Positions 34,789 through 44,202 of a stretch of DNA of 64,000 nucleotides are shown here, piece by piece. Where the stretch lies: assembly GCA_041651575.1 (NCBI GenBank), contig JBAZJB010000001.1:620001-684000 (forward strand), read 5' to 3'. The DNA comes from JAQUOT01 sp041651575 (GTDB lineage Archaea > Nanobdellota > Nanobdellia > SCGC-AAA011-G17 > JAFCDX01). Within the stretch, counting starts at the first letter, position 1. Each line of letters opens with the position of its first letter. The translations under genes were made by a program, and so were the position numbers. A model generated the notes under the pieces. That model had not been told where the DNA came from and ran no database searches. It saw only the letters and a list, made by a program, of their open reading frames with translations.

Positions 34789-36561
34789 ATGAGTATGATA
34801 TCTAACAAGAAGGATTGGTTAGAGAAAAGATATTACCTTTTATTAGAAGAATTTAAAGATAGAGAATTTGATAGAGAAGAAGTAATAAAGGTTTTAACTG
34901 AAAAAAGCCATGACTATAAAGACAGTGTACCTGTAATACTGACAGAATTAAAAAATGAGGGTTATCTTAATGTTAGATTAGACCCAAAAGATTCTAGAAA
35001 AAGGCTTTATACTTTAAAATCAAACAATGAAATAATAAAAGAAAAATTAAATTTAAATAAAGAAGTCTTAACAAGACAAGATATTGATAGAATATTAAAA
35101 AAAGCAGCCGATTTAATTAGAACAAGGGTGGATTATAAATTTATACTTATATTACTTTTTTTAAAAAGAATTTCTGATAAATGGGAAGAAGAATTTGAAC
35201 ATGTATTAAAAGATATAGAAAAAGAGGGTTTATCTGGAGATGCAGCAATTAATGAAGCTAAACGTACAGAATATCATAAATTTGATTTACCTGAAGAATA
35301 CTTATGGGATAATTTAAGGAAAGAGGTTGAAAAACTTCCTGAAAAATTTTCTGAAGCATTGAAAAATATTGCTGAAAGAAATCCCGAATTGCGAGATGCT
35401 TTAGAAAATACTGATTTTATTCAATTTACATCAAATAATGAAAATGCTGAATTATTAAGACAGCTTGTTGAATTATTTTCAGAAAAGAAATTACATCATG
35501 TATCTCCCGATATATTAGGGGATGCCTATGAATGGATTTTGAGATATTTTGCACCAGATAAAGCCAAAGAAGGAGAGGTATATACTCCCAGAGAAGTTAT
35601 TCAACTTATTGTTGAAATCTTAAAACCTTTGGCAAAGGAAAGTGTTTATGATCCGACCTGCGGAAGTTCTGGAATGTTGATTTCTTCATATAAGTATGTT
35701 GAAGAAAAACAAGGAAAAGAAGGAGCAAGAAAATTATTTTTATTTGGACAAGAGTATAATCCTAAGACTTTGGCTTTAGGAAGAATGAATATGTATATTC
35801 ATGATATTAGAGACTTTAATCTACAAGGTGGTGATACTTTGATATATCCAAGATTAAAGCAAGGTGATGAACTACAAAAATTTAACATTGTAATCGCAAA
35901 TCCCCCCTGGAATCAAGATGGTTATGATGAATCAAGACTAAAGCAAGGAGAATTTTGGAAAACCCGTTTTAAATACGGTTTTGTTCCAGGACAATCAGCA
36001 GACTGGGCATGGATTCAGCATATGTTAGCTTCTTCTAAAGATGATACTGGGAGAATTGGGGTTGTCATGGATAATGGTTGTTTATTCAGAAGTGGAAAAG
36101 AAAAAGCGATTAGGCAAAGAGTAATTGAAGAAGATTTAATAGAAGCAGTCCTTCTTTTGCCAGAAAAATTATTCTATAACACGGGAGCTCCTGGAGCAAT
36201 CATTATTTTAAGGAAAAATAAACCTAAAGAAAGAAAAGGGAAGATTCTTTTCATCAATGCTTCAAATGAATATGAAAAACATCCTGATGTTAGAAAGCTG
36301 AATACTCTTACAAAAGAGAATATGAAGAACATAGTTCATGCCTATGACAAGTTTGAATATAAGGAAGGATTCTCAAGGGTGGTTGATAAAAAAGAGCTTA
36401 AAGAAAATGATTTTAACTTGAATGTTTCATTATATATATATCCAGAAGAGGAACATGAAAATATTGATGTTCATAAAGAATGGTCTGAACTGAAAACATT
36501 AGAAAAAGAGAGAGGCGAATTAGACAAGAAGATTGAATTATTCTTGAAGGAGATAAAGTAA
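34789..36561 (+). CDS. hsdM: Type I R-M methyltransferase subunit with N-terminal winged helix
   Basis: Residues about 90-590 are HsdM: a helical N-domain (LTRQDIDRILKKAADLIRTRVDY), SAM-binding DPTCGSSGML, and catalytic NPPW near residue 373, an N6-adenine methylase signature. Residues 1-80 add a winged-helix-like domain (EEVIKVL...SVPVILTELKNEGYLNVRLDPKDSRKRLYTL) that standard HsdM lacks. This may bind the inverted repeat upstream. ATG at 34789 or 34795. It methylates the sequence chosen by HsdS. Confidence 0.93.
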   Translation: MSMISNKKDWLEKRYYLLLEEFKDREFDREEVIKVLTEKSHDYKDSVPVILTELKNEGYLNVRLDPKDSRKRLYTLKSNNEIIKEKLNLNKEVLTRQDIDRILKKAADLIRTRVDYKFILILLFLKRISDKWEEEFEHVLKDIEKEGLSGDAAINEAKRTEYHKFDLPEEYLWDNLRKEVEKLPEKFSEALKNIAERNPELRDALENTDFIQFTSNNENAELLRQLVELFSEKKLHHVSPDILGDAYEWILRYFAPDKAKEGEVYTPREVIQLIVEILKPLAKESVYDPTCGSSGMLISSYKYVEEKQGKEGARKLFLFGQEYNPKTLALGRMNMYIHDIRDFNLQGGDTLIYPRLKQGDELQKFNIVIANPPWNQDGYDESRLKQGEFWKTRFKYGFVPGQSADWAWIQHMLASSKDDTGRIGVVMDNGCLFRSGKEKAIRQRVIEEDLIEAVLLLPEKLFYNTGAPGAIIILRKNKPKERKGKILFINASNEYEKHPDVRKLNTLTKENMKNIVHAYDKFEYKEGFSRVVDKKELKENDFNLNVSLYIYPEEEHENIDVHKEWSELKTLEKERGELDKKIELFLKEIK

Positions 36562-36562
36562 G

Positions 36563-36862
36563 ATGGAAGTAAAACGAGCTTTCCAAATTTTAGTTTATGG
36601 TATAGTCTTAATTGCCCTAATTGGAACTCTTATTGGGCTTTCCACCAAGGTAGTAGATAATATTATTAATCTATTTATTTCAGCAGGTTTGGGTTTAGTT
36701 TTTGCTGCAATTTCTGGAAAAGTTATTGAATTATTCTCAGATGATACTCTGAAAGAAATATTTTGGACAGTTGAATTTGAACTGTGGGGCTATGAGATTG
36801 AAATACCAATTTCCTTGTTTACTATATTCACAATAATAATTAGATTATGGTGGTTTGGATAA
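36563..36862 (+). CDS. Small membrane protein inside the R-M operon, 99 aa
   Basis: Three hydrophobic segments (about 8-28, 33-55, 77-98), with a short charged loop containing DDTLKEIFWTVEFELWGYE. No family recognised. One base after hsdM and just before the Shedu gene, so surely cotranscribed. Membrane components are not part of canonical type I systems; it could tether or sense for the adjacent nuclease. Confidence 0.7.
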   Translation: MEVKRAFQILVYGIVLIALIGTLIGLSTKVVDNIINLFISAGLGLVFAAISGKVIELFSDDTLKEIFWTVEFELWGYEIEIPISLFTIFTIIIRLWWFG

Positions 36863-36863
36863 A

Positions 36864-37862
36864 ATGGCTAAAAACAAAAACAGAAAAACTTTAAGAAAAC
36901 CATTATTGAACCCCGAGTATTATAAGGAATTAGAATCTGATGAAATTTATTCAGATAATACAAGATTGGGAAAAGTTTTTGGAGCAAAAAATAAGTTAAA
37001 TAATCAAAAGTTTATTAGGGCAATTTCCGAGTCAAAAAGACCTTATGGATGGAGAAAAAACTATGGGTTTGATTTATTTGATTCATTACATTTAGACAAG
37101 CTTATAAATTCCTTGAAAAAAATTGCAAGAAAATTTGGATGGAAATTTAAAGATGTTGAAGAAGACTTTTCAAAGCTAAAAGAGGGTATAAGGCAACAAC
37201 AAGAAATAATCTCAAATTTAAGTAAAGCAAATAAGGATGCAAAAGTTAATTATGAAATATTACTTAAAAAATATAAGGAACAGGAAGAAAAGGAGATTAT
37301 AAGCAGGGCTAGCGAATTTAATACAGCAATAGAAAATTTAAGAAGCAAAATCCTGGAAGTAGAAAGTAGGCGTATAGCAGAAAGCGAACTACAAGAATTT
37401 TTATATAAAAACAGTTGGATGTTGGGAACAGAATATATTAGCTCAGAGCCTCAAAAGATGAGGGGTGCAAGGAGTAGATTTGATTTTTATCTGGAAAGAT
37501 TTAACAAAACTAATGATGTTGTTGAAATTAAATTATTATCTGACAAGATAATAAATCAAGATGAGAGCATAAGTGCAAAAGTAATTCAAGCAGTAGATCA
37601 ATTAATTGACTATTTAGAAAAAACAATTAGCGTTGCACATAGTACAACGGAATCTGAAGAAGAAGGAATAAAAGAATTAAGACCGAGAGGAATTTTGATA
37701 ATAGGAAAGGACAATTCTTTAGAAGCGAAAAAAAAGTTAAATAAATGGAATTATCAATTTGTCCATATTCATATTTATACTTACCAAGATATTTTAGAAA
37801 AAGCAGAAGCATTAATGAAACATATTGAAAAGAGAAAACATAAAAATGAAACAACAAACTAA
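36864..37862 (+). CDS. Shedu-like (DUF4263) defence nuclease
   Basis: 332 aa. The N-terminal part is basic and helical with a coiled coil (about 95-165). The C-terminal 160 residues match the Shedu SduA nuclease: ELQEFLYKNSWML, GARSRFDFYL (about 200-209), VVEIK (about 218-222), AVDQLIDYL, PRGILIIGK and the terminal HIYTYQDILEKA. The Asp and ExK form a PD-(D/E)XK site. I start at ATG 36864 (ATGGCTAAAAAC), one base after the 3-TM gene. It overlaps hsdS by 17 bases. Confidence 0.85.
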   Translation: MAKNKNRKTLRKPLLNPEYYKELESDEIYSDNTRLGKVFGAKNKLNNQKFIRAISESKRPYGWRKNYGFDLFDSLHLDKLINSLKKIARKFGWKFKDVEEDFSKLKEGIRQQQEIISNLSKANKDAKVNYEILLKKYKEQEEKEIISRASEFNTAIENLRSKILEVESRRIAESELQEFLYKNSWMLGTEYISSEPQKMRGARSRFDFYLERFNKTNDVVEIKLLSDKIINQDESISAKVIQAVDQLIDYLEKTISVAHSTTESEEEGIKELRPRGILIIGKDNSLEAKKKLNKWNYQFVHIHIYTYQDILEKAEALMKHIEKRKHKNETTN

Positions 37863-39042
37863 AATCCCTGAAAATTGGAAATTGAAAGAAATAAAAGAAA
37901 TCTTTAGTGTTGAGACCGGAACAACGCCCCCAACCAAAGAAAAGATTTACTGGGAAAATGCTACAATAAACTGGGCAACTCCTGCTGATCTTGGAAAACT
38001 AAATGGAAATATACATTTTCAAGAGAGTGAAAGGAAGATTTCTAAAACTGCATTGAATGACATAAATTTAACATTGATGCCCAAGAATACTATTATTGTT
38101 TCGACAAGAGCCCCAGTGGGATATGCAGTTGTCATAAAAAAAGAGAGTACATTTAACCAGGGATGCAAGGGTCTCATTCCTAAAAAAGAAAATGATGCTG
38201 ATCCATATTTCTATTGTTATTATTTAATAAATAAAAAGTATGAATTACAAAATCGAGCTGGGCAAAGCACATTTAAGGAGCTGTCTAAAGATATGTTTGA
38301 AAGTTTTGAGGTATTACATCCTCCATTTGAAGAACAAAAAGCAATTTCTAAGATTTTTTCAGAAGTTGATTTAGAATTAGATAGTATAGAGAGAGAGAGA
38401 CAAGCAACAGAGCGACTCAAGAGGGGTATTATGGTAAGGTTGCTCGAAGGGAAAAAATGGAAGGTTGTTAAATTGGGAGAGATAGTAGAATTTGCGAAGG
38501 GCAAAAAACCCCAACTAATGATTGATGAACAAAAAGAAGATTATCTGCCTTATTTGTCTACGGACTATTTAAGAGAAAACTTAGGAACTAAATATGTTTC
38601 CCCTTCAGAAGATGTGGTCTTAGTTAAAAATGGAGAAATAATACTATTGTGGGACGGCTCAAATGCCGGAGAATTTTTTGAAGGAAAAGAAGGAGTTTTA
38701 TCAACCACAATGGTTAAATTTGATCTTAAAACGGACATTCATCAAAAATATCTTTTATATCTGTTAAAGTCTAAACAATTTTATCTACAAGGACAAACAA
38801 ATGGAACAGGGATACCTCATGTTGATAGAAAAGTTTTGATGAATTTAGATATTTCTTTGCCTCTAATTGAAGAACAAAAACATATCGCTGAAATATTAAA
38901 CACCCTAGATCAAAAACTTGAGCTTGAACTAAAAAGAAAAGATAAACTTGAAAGAATCAAGAAAGGTTTAATGAATGATCTCCTAGCTGGAAATAAAAGA
39001 GTCAATATTGAAAAGGTCTTGAAAATTGGGGGCGGAAAATGA
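37846..39042 (+). CDS. hsdS: Type I R-M specificity subunit
   Basis: Two target-recognition domains, each followed by a conserved helix: first TRD about 5-140 then the helix with PPFEEQKAISKIF; second about 205-335 then LIEEQKHIAEIL. This is the standard duplicated HsdS plan for a bipartite recognition site. The ATG at 37846 lies within the end of the Shedu gene. About 398 aa, intact. Confidence 0.93.
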   Translation: MKQQTKIPENWKLKEIKEIFSVETGTTPPTKEKIYWENATINWATPADLGKLNGNIHFQESERKISKTALNDINLTLMPKNTIIVSTRAPVGYAVVIKKESTFNQGCKGLIPKKENDADPYFYCYYLINKKYELQNRAGQSTFKELSKDMFESFEVLHPPFEEQKAISKIFSEVDLELDSIERERQATERLKRGIMVRLLEGKKWKVVKLGEIVEFAKGKKPQLMIDEQKEDYLPYLSTDYLRENLGTKYVSPSEDVVLVKNGEIILLWDGSNAGEFFEGKEGVLSTTMVKFDLKTDIHQKYLLYLLKSKQFYLQGQTNGTGIPHVDRKVLMNLDISLPLIEEQKHIAEILNTLDQKLELELKRKDKLERIKKGLMNDLLAGNKRVNIEKVLKIGGGK

Positions 39043-39779
39043 CTTTTGATGATGAAACAAAACAGAGAATCTTTCAACAGGCTATTGATATTTTTGTAAT
39101 CCCTGAAATAGAAAGGAGAAAAAAGATAAATAAATTACCTTCAGATTTTAAATTAGATAAAATCCAAATTATATTTTCTTCCAAGAGTGGAAGAAATTAT
39201 GTAAGACTAAATAAGGAAGTTGATGTAATTATTAAATGCAAGGTAAATAAGCCTATCAAAAAAGGGGATATAGTTTATGAGAACGATATAGATCAAATTG
39301 AGTCAGTTGAACTAACAAAAGGAGATTTAAATTATGGGCATATTACTTTATTAGCTTTTAAGGGGAATTGGATAGTTTCATTTAATTTTATTTATAATAA
39401 AGAAGAAATTAAGAAGCATATTGAAGCATCTAAAGAGTTCTATGAAAGTGCAAAAGATAATTTAGAAAAGAAAAGATTAAGACCTTTTTTTGAGAATGCT
39501 TTTGCTTGTGCTGAATTATTTACTAAAAGTGTATTATTATCTTTGCCAAATAAAAAGTTCTTTGAAGGAAAAGACCATCGAAAAAAAAAGGAGTTTCTTA
39601 AAAATTGGGCAAATTTAGGAAATGTTAAAATTGAGTTTAGCACGACCTTGTCTAAACTATACTCTCTGAGAAGTTCAGCGAGGTATCTTTCTTCTGATAA
39701 CTACAAAAAAGAAAATGCTAAAGGAATACTTTCAATATTAGATGAGATGATTAAATCTTCGGAGGACCTAACAAAATGA
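39039..39779 (+). CDS. HEPN-like accessory protein in the R-M operon, 246 aa
   Basis: N-terminal half mixed alpha/beta; C-terminal half (about 130-246) is helical and HEPN-like (KEFYESAKDNLEKKRLRPFFENAFACAELFTKSVLLS... then YSLRSSARYL). The usual catalytic Rx4-6H is not convincing: arginines are present but no histidine follows at the right spacing. It may be a non-catalytic HEPN. ATGA overlaps with hsdS and hsdR show coupling. Confidence 0.65.
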   Translation: MTFDDETKQRIFQQAIDIFVIPEIERRKKINKLPSDFKLDKIQIIFSSKSGRNYVRLNKEVDVIIKCKVNKPIKKGDIVYENDIDQIESVELTKGDLNYGHITLLAFKGNWIVSFNFIYNKEEIKKHIEASKEFYESAKDNLEKKRLRPFFENAFACAELFTKSVLLSLPNKKFFEGKDHRKKKEFLKNWANLGNVKIEFSTTLSKLYSLRSSARYLSSDNYKKENAKGILSILDEMIKSSEDLTK

Positions 39780-42700
39780 CACAACAAAATGAAAAGAAAC
39801 TGGTAGAGAATTATATGATTGATAAGTTTGTTAATCAGAATAAATGGACTTACATTCCTGGAGGCAAACTTGAAAGAGAAAGCAATGAAGAGCCTCTTTT
39901 AATTAAGAATCTTGTTTCTGCTATAAAGAAGATAAATGATACTAATTTATCTGAAGAAGATATTCAAGAAGTTTTGAAACAACTTAGATTAAGAGGCGTT
40001 GGGGTTGATGATTCTAAAAAGATTTTAGGATTCTTTAAGTTTGGAGTTTCAGTAAAACTCTCTAAGACTAAAGAGCTTGTTAGAGTCAAGTTATTTGATT
40101 ATGATCATGTTGATAACAACGAGTTTATTGTAACTAATCAAATTCATTATGAATCTTCAGCTGGGGAAATTATTCCAGACATTGTTTTGTATGTTAATGG
40201 TATACCTTTAGTTATAATCGAATGTAAAGATATGACTTCTTCGTCTACAAGTTGGAAAGATGCTTATAATGATATTGTTGGAATTTATAGAAATAAGGTT
40301 AGAGAACCCTTCAAGTATTTTCAAATTGGAGTTGCAGCAGAACAAAAAGTAAAATATTTTCCAATAGTTTCGTGGGCTGAGGATATTAAAGTTTGTGAGT
40401 GGAGAGATGAAAATAGAATAGAATTAGGAACAGATAGTTCTATGACTGGAATATTTGAGATGCTAACTAAAGAAGGCTTATTAAATCTTATTAGAGATTT
40501 CATTTTTGTAAGAGAAGAGGGGGGAGAGAAAACAAAAGTAATTACAAGATATATGCAATATAGGGCAGTTAATAAAATCGTGGATAGGGTTAAAACCAAC
40601 ATAGAAGGAAAAGAAAAAAAGAACAAAGGTTTAGTTTGGCATTGGCAAGGATCAGGAAAAACATTGACAATGGCTTTTGCAGCGCACAAATTGTATTATC
40701 TTAAAGAATTAGAAAATCCAACCCTCTTTTTTATTTTAGATAGAACCGAACTTGAAGAACAGATGTATAATGAATTAAATGCTTTAGAGATGCCAAAAGT
40801 AGAGTCTATAGGATCAATTCAAGAATTAAAAAGAATATTAGAATATGATGAAGGAAAAGGTAAAAGAGGATTATTTACAATACTTATCCATAAGTTTAGA
40901 CCTGGAGACTTTGAAGATTTAAGAAAAGAATTAGAAAATAAGGATGTAGATAAACAAACCTTTTTGACAAGAAAAAATGTTATCGCTTTTATTGATGAAA
41001 GTCATAGATCTCAATATGGTCTACTTGCTTCTCAGATGAAAGCACTTTTAAAAAATGCTTTCTTTTTTGCATTTACTGGAACACCAATAAACAAAAAAGA
41101 TAATAAAAATACATATCTTGAATTTGCTTATCCCCCCACCGAATTATATCTTGATAAATATTTTATTAAAGATGCCATTAGTGATGGATTTACTTTAAAA
41201 ATAGCTTATCAACCAAGACTTGAAAAAGAAGTTCATCTAAAAACAGACCAACTTACAATTTTGTTAGAAGCTGAAGATGTAGAACTACCAGATGAAAAAA
41301 GAAAAGAATTTCAAGAAAGAGTAAAGAAAAATATTACAATACAAAAAGCTTATTATAAAAATAGGGAAAGAATAAAGAGGATTAGCGAAGATATAACAAA
41401 ACACTTCAAAGAAAATCTCGATGGAAGATTTAAAGCGATGATAGTTGCAGTTGATAGAGAAGCTTGCGTTCATTATAAAGAAGAATTAGACAAATTATTG
41501 CCGGGATATTCAGAAATTGTAATGACTTTTACCTCTGATGAGAGATCTAAAGATATTCAAGAATATCTGAATAAACTTCATGAAAGATTCCCAAATAAAG
41601 AACTTTCTGAAATAATGAAAGAAATTACTGGAAAATTCAAAGAAGAAGAGAATCCAAAAATACTAATTGTTACAGATATGTTACTTACTGGTTTTGATGC
41701 TCCTATTTTGCAAACAATGTATTTAGATAAACCCCTAAGAGAACATAGGTTATTACAAGCAATAGCAAGAACTAATCGTCCATTTAAAAATGTTAAAGAA
41801 GCAGGTTTAATTGTAGATTATTTAGGAATATTAAAAGAATTTAAGAAAGCTTTTGAAATTTATACAAAAGAGGATATCAAAGGAGCTCTTTATGATCTGA
41901 ATGAAATTAAGAAAGAGTTTGAAGATTTACTTAAAGAAACTTTAGATTTATTTAAAGATTATCCTGAAAGAAAATTGGATAGCAGGGTATATTTATTGGA
42001 AATAGTGAGAAGTTTATTAGCTGATTCTCTTAAATTAAGGAAATTTATAGATAATATTAAAGAGTTAAGAAAAAAGTTTGAACTTCTTGGATCAGATGAA
42101 TCCAAAGTAATTTATTATAAAGAATTGATTTGGCTTGAGGCAATATATGAAACCTATAAAAAAGAAGTATATCAAGAGACAGAAGATGAAACTGATACTT
42201 ATTTAAGAAAATATTTTGCTAAAACAATTAGATTTATTCACAAAAGCACAGAAATTGAGAATCTTAAAGAAAACTTACCTGTTATAGATTTTGATGAGAA
42301 TTATATTAAAAAATTAGAAGAAAAATATAAAACTAAAGAAGAAAGAGCCGCAAACATTGTATTTACATTAAATAGGTATATACTTGTGGATAGAGATGAC
42401 AAAAAACTTTATGAAACTTTAATTGATAAAGTACAAAGATTATTTGATTCTTGGAGAACTAAAACAAAAGATTTTGAAACAATTTATAAGGAAGGAATAA
42501 AAATCATTCAAGAAAGAAATAAACTTCTTCAAAGGAAGAAAGATCTTAAATTAAGTAATTTTGAATTTTCATCATTAATCCTTTTAGAAAAAAAGATAGG
42601 GGAAGAAAAAGTTCTTATAGAAGATATTAAAGAATTAGCAAAAGAGCTTTTCAGTGAGAAATATATATTCACAAATTGGACATCTCAAATTTTTACTAAA

Positions 42701-42832
42701 AAAGAAATTCAAAAAGTAATAAGGAAGTTATTACTAGGTTATATTAAAAAATATAATCTATCTATAGAAGATGTTAATGAGCTAAGCTTAAAAATATTTG
42801 AAAACTTGAAACAATATGAAAAAAGAGGTTAA
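39776..42832 (+). CDS. hsdR: Type I R-M restriction/translocase subunit
   Basis: 1018 aa. The N-terminal nuclease carries PDIVLYVNGIPLVIIECKD (PD-ExK, about 132-152). The SF2 motor has WQGSGKT (about 286-292), DESHR, a TGTP motif III, and RTNRPFKN as motif VI. The C-terminal helical region contacts the methylase. All motifs are intact, so the system is probably active. It overlaps hsdS-side and YgjP-side neighbours by 4 and 17 bases. Confidence 0.95.
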   Translation: MTQQNEKKLVENYMIDKFVNQNKWTYIPGGKLERESNEEPLLIKNLVSAIKKINDTNLSEEDIQEVLKQLRLRGVGVDDSKKILGFFKFGVSVKLSKTKELVRVKLFDYDHVDNNEFIVTNQIHYESSAGEIIPDIVLYVNGIPLVIIECKDMTSSSTSWKDAYNDIVGIYRNKVREPFKYFQIGVAAEQKVKYFPIVSWAEDIKVCEWRDENRIELGTDSSMTGIFEMLTKEGLLNLIRDFIFVREEGGEKTKVITRYMQYRAVNKIVDRVKTNIEGKEKKNKGLVWHWQGSGKTLTMAFAAHKLYYLKELENPTLFFILDRTELEEQMYNELNALEMPKVESIGSIQELKRILEYDEGKGKRGLFTILIHKFRPGDFEDLRKELENKDVDKQTFLTRKNVIAFIDESHRSQYGLLASQMKALLKNAFFFAFTGTPINKKDNKNTYLEFAYPPTELYLDKYFIKDAISDGFTLKIAYQPRLEKEVHLKTDQLTILLEAEDVELPDEKRKEFQERVKKNITIQKAYYKNRERIKRISEDITKHFKENLDGRFKAMIVAVDREACVHYKEELDKLLPGYSEIVMTFTSDERSKDIQEYLNKLHERFPNKELSEIMKEITGKFKEEENPKILIVTDMLLTGFDAPILQTMYLDKPLREHRLLQAIARTNRPFKNVKEAGLIVDYLGILKEFKKAFEIYTKEDIKGALYDLNEIKKEFEDLLKETLDLFKDYPERKLDSRVYLLEIVRSLLADSLKLRKFIDNIKELRKKFELLGSDESKVIYYKELIWLEAIYETYKKEVYQETEDETDTYLRKYFAKTIRFIHKSTEIENLKENLPVIDFDENYIKKLEEKYKTKEERAANIVFTLNRYILVDRDDKKLYETLIDKVQRLFDSWRTKTKDFETIYKEGIKIIQERNKLLQRKKDLKLSNFEFSSLILLEKKIGEEKVLIEDIKELAKELFSEKYIFTNWTSQIFTKKEIQKVIRKLLLGYIKKYNLSIEDVNELSLKIFENLKQYEKRG

Positions 42833-43391
42833 AATATTTAATTCAAGCATACAATATTGTATAGATTATCGTAGTGTGAAATATCCTAGATTAGAATTTA
42901 GAACAGGAATGTTAAATATCATACTTCCCTATGATTATGAAAATGAGCATAATCTATTAAATATACATAAAAATTGGATAATAAAAAAACAGAGAGCTAT
43001 TAATTTTGCATTAAATAAATCAAAGGACAAACAATTAATAAATAGAAATTTAAATAACTTAAAAAAGATTGTTTTAGATTATTATAACAAAAATTCCAAT
43101 AATTTTAAAGCTAAAAAAATACAATTTAGACATATGAAATCAAAATGGGGGAGTTGTAGTTCAGATAAAGTTTTGACCTTTAATTCACTTTTAAGATTTT
43201 TACCTCTAAATCTTATTCAATATGTTGTTTATCATGAAATGTTACATCTCAAAGAAAAAAAACACAATAAAACCTTTTGGAATATCATTTCTAAAAAGTT
43301 TACGAATTATCCATTAAAAGAAAAAGATTTATTTATATATTGGTTTTTAATACAAAAAAATTATAATTTAAATTTTTCTTTAAAACTATAA
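42816..43391 (+). CDS. YgjP-type (DUF45) metallopeptidase
   Basis: The conserved KSKWGSCSS motif is followed by YHEMLHLKEKKHNKTFW, giving HExxH plus a downstream His, as in YgjP/WLM SprT-like proteins. The family often accompanies type I R-M operons, with no settled role. 191 aa; the start lies inside the end of hsdR. The C-terminus overlaps the convergent radC gene by 31 bases. Confidence 0.88.
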   Translation: MKKEVKIFNSSIQYCIDYRSVKYPRLEFRTGMLNIILPYDYENEHNLLNIHKNWIIKKQRAINFALNKSKDKQLINRNLNNLKKIVLDYYNKNSNNFKAKKIQFRHMKSKWGSCSSDKVLTFNSLLRFLPLNLIQYVVYHEMLHLKEKKHNKTFWNIISKKFTNYPLKEKDLFIYWFLIQKNYNLNFSLKL

Positions 43392-44035
43392 TAATTATCC
43401 TTTCCCAAAATAATATGATCTAATAAAGGTATATTTAAAATTTCTCCTACTTCTTTTATTTTAACTGTAGTAAATATGTCTCCTTCACTAGGATTACAAT
43501 CTCCAGAAGGATGATTATGGACTAAAATAATAGATTTAGCACTTTCTCTAATAGCTTCCTTAAAAATTTCTCTTGGATGTGCTAAAGAACTATCCAAAGT
43601 ACCAATACTAACAACAGTTCTTTTAATAATCTTATTTTTAACATCTAAATACAAACAAATAAAATATTCTTTTTTCTCATTTCCATATTCATCAACTAAT
43701 AAATCATAAACATCCTTAGCACAACTAATACTATTTTTAAAACCTTCACGTTTTAATTTATTATATCTTTTAAAAAGTTCAATTAAGCTTAAAACCTTTA
43801 AAACTTTAACTTTATCACCTTTAAACTCTCTTAAAAGTTCATTAAAACCAAGATCTTCAAGTTTATTCAAGTTATATTTCTTTAATAGTCTATTACTCAT
43901 CTCTAAAGCACTTTCTCTATAACTTCCTTCCCAAAAGAGAATAGATAATAACTCTGCTTCATCTAAATTTTTAGCTCCTTTTCTAATTAATTTAGAATCG
44001 GGTCTATTAAACGAAGGAAGATCAAAGATTCTCAT
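43361..44035 (-). CDS. radC: RadC-family JAB/MPN protein
   Basis: The N-terminal RadC domain (LPSFNRPDSKLIRKGAKNLDEAELLSILF) is followed by a JAB metalloprotease-like domain with HNHPSGDCNPSEGD, the full RadC signature. RadC is common on mobile and defence islands and its function is debated. Its promoter region (44051-44086) is duplicated at 44979-45014, in front of a truncated radC copy. Confidence 0.9.
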   Translation of the reverse strand: MRIFDLPSFNRPDSKLIRKGAKNLDEAELLSILFWEGSYRESALEMSNRLLKKYNLNKLEDLGFNELLREFKGDKVKVLKVLSLIELFKRYNKLKREGFKNSISCAKDVYDLLVDEYGNEKKEYFICLYLDVKNKIIKRTVVSIGTLDSSLAHPREIFKEAIRESAKSIILVHNHPSGDCNPSEGDIFTTVKIKEVGEILNIPLLDHIILGKDNYYSFKEKFKL

Positions 44036-44094
44036 ATAAAAAACATAACTAAAACCTAATTATAAGCATTATTAGAAAGGAATATATAGAAAGT

Positions 44095-44104
44095 TTTATA
44101 TAAT
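44095..44104 (+). promoter_or_regulatory. TATA box for the 44.1-kb small RNA
   Basis: TTTATATAAT, about 25-29 bases before the 5' stem of the RNA at 44124. No coding start follows on this strand, which supports a dedicated RNA promoter. Confidence 0.5.
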
Positions 44105-44123
44105 AAGTAGTAATACAAGTCTT

Positions 44124-44201
44124 GTATCCCAGCTAGTGAGTTCGTCTGGTTAAAGTCCAGGGGGGCAATCTAGGTCCCGACTTGAAAAAGTCCACGGATA
44201 C
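44124..44201 (+). ncRNA. Structured small RNA of unknown type, about 78 nt
   Basis: Closed by GTATCC (44124-44129) with GGATAC (44196-44201). Inside are CTAG (44133-44136) with CTAG (44170-44173), TCTGG/CCAGG around a seven-base loop (44145-44161), and a GNRA-capped hairpin GACTT-GAAA-AAGTC (44179-44192). A TATA box precedes it and a T-rich stretch (44204-44211) follows. It is far more GC-rich than its surroundings. It does not fit a tRNA (no TTCRANY loop), SRP RNA, C/D box or RNase P consensus that I know. Confidence 0.6.
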
Positions 44202-44202
44202 A

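Noticed and set aside
44124..44201. The 44.1-kb RNA as a tRNA
   Set aside because: The closing stem is only six pairs, there is no TTCRANY T-loop, and the seven-base-loop hairpin would give anticodon AAA, which archaea do not use for Phe.
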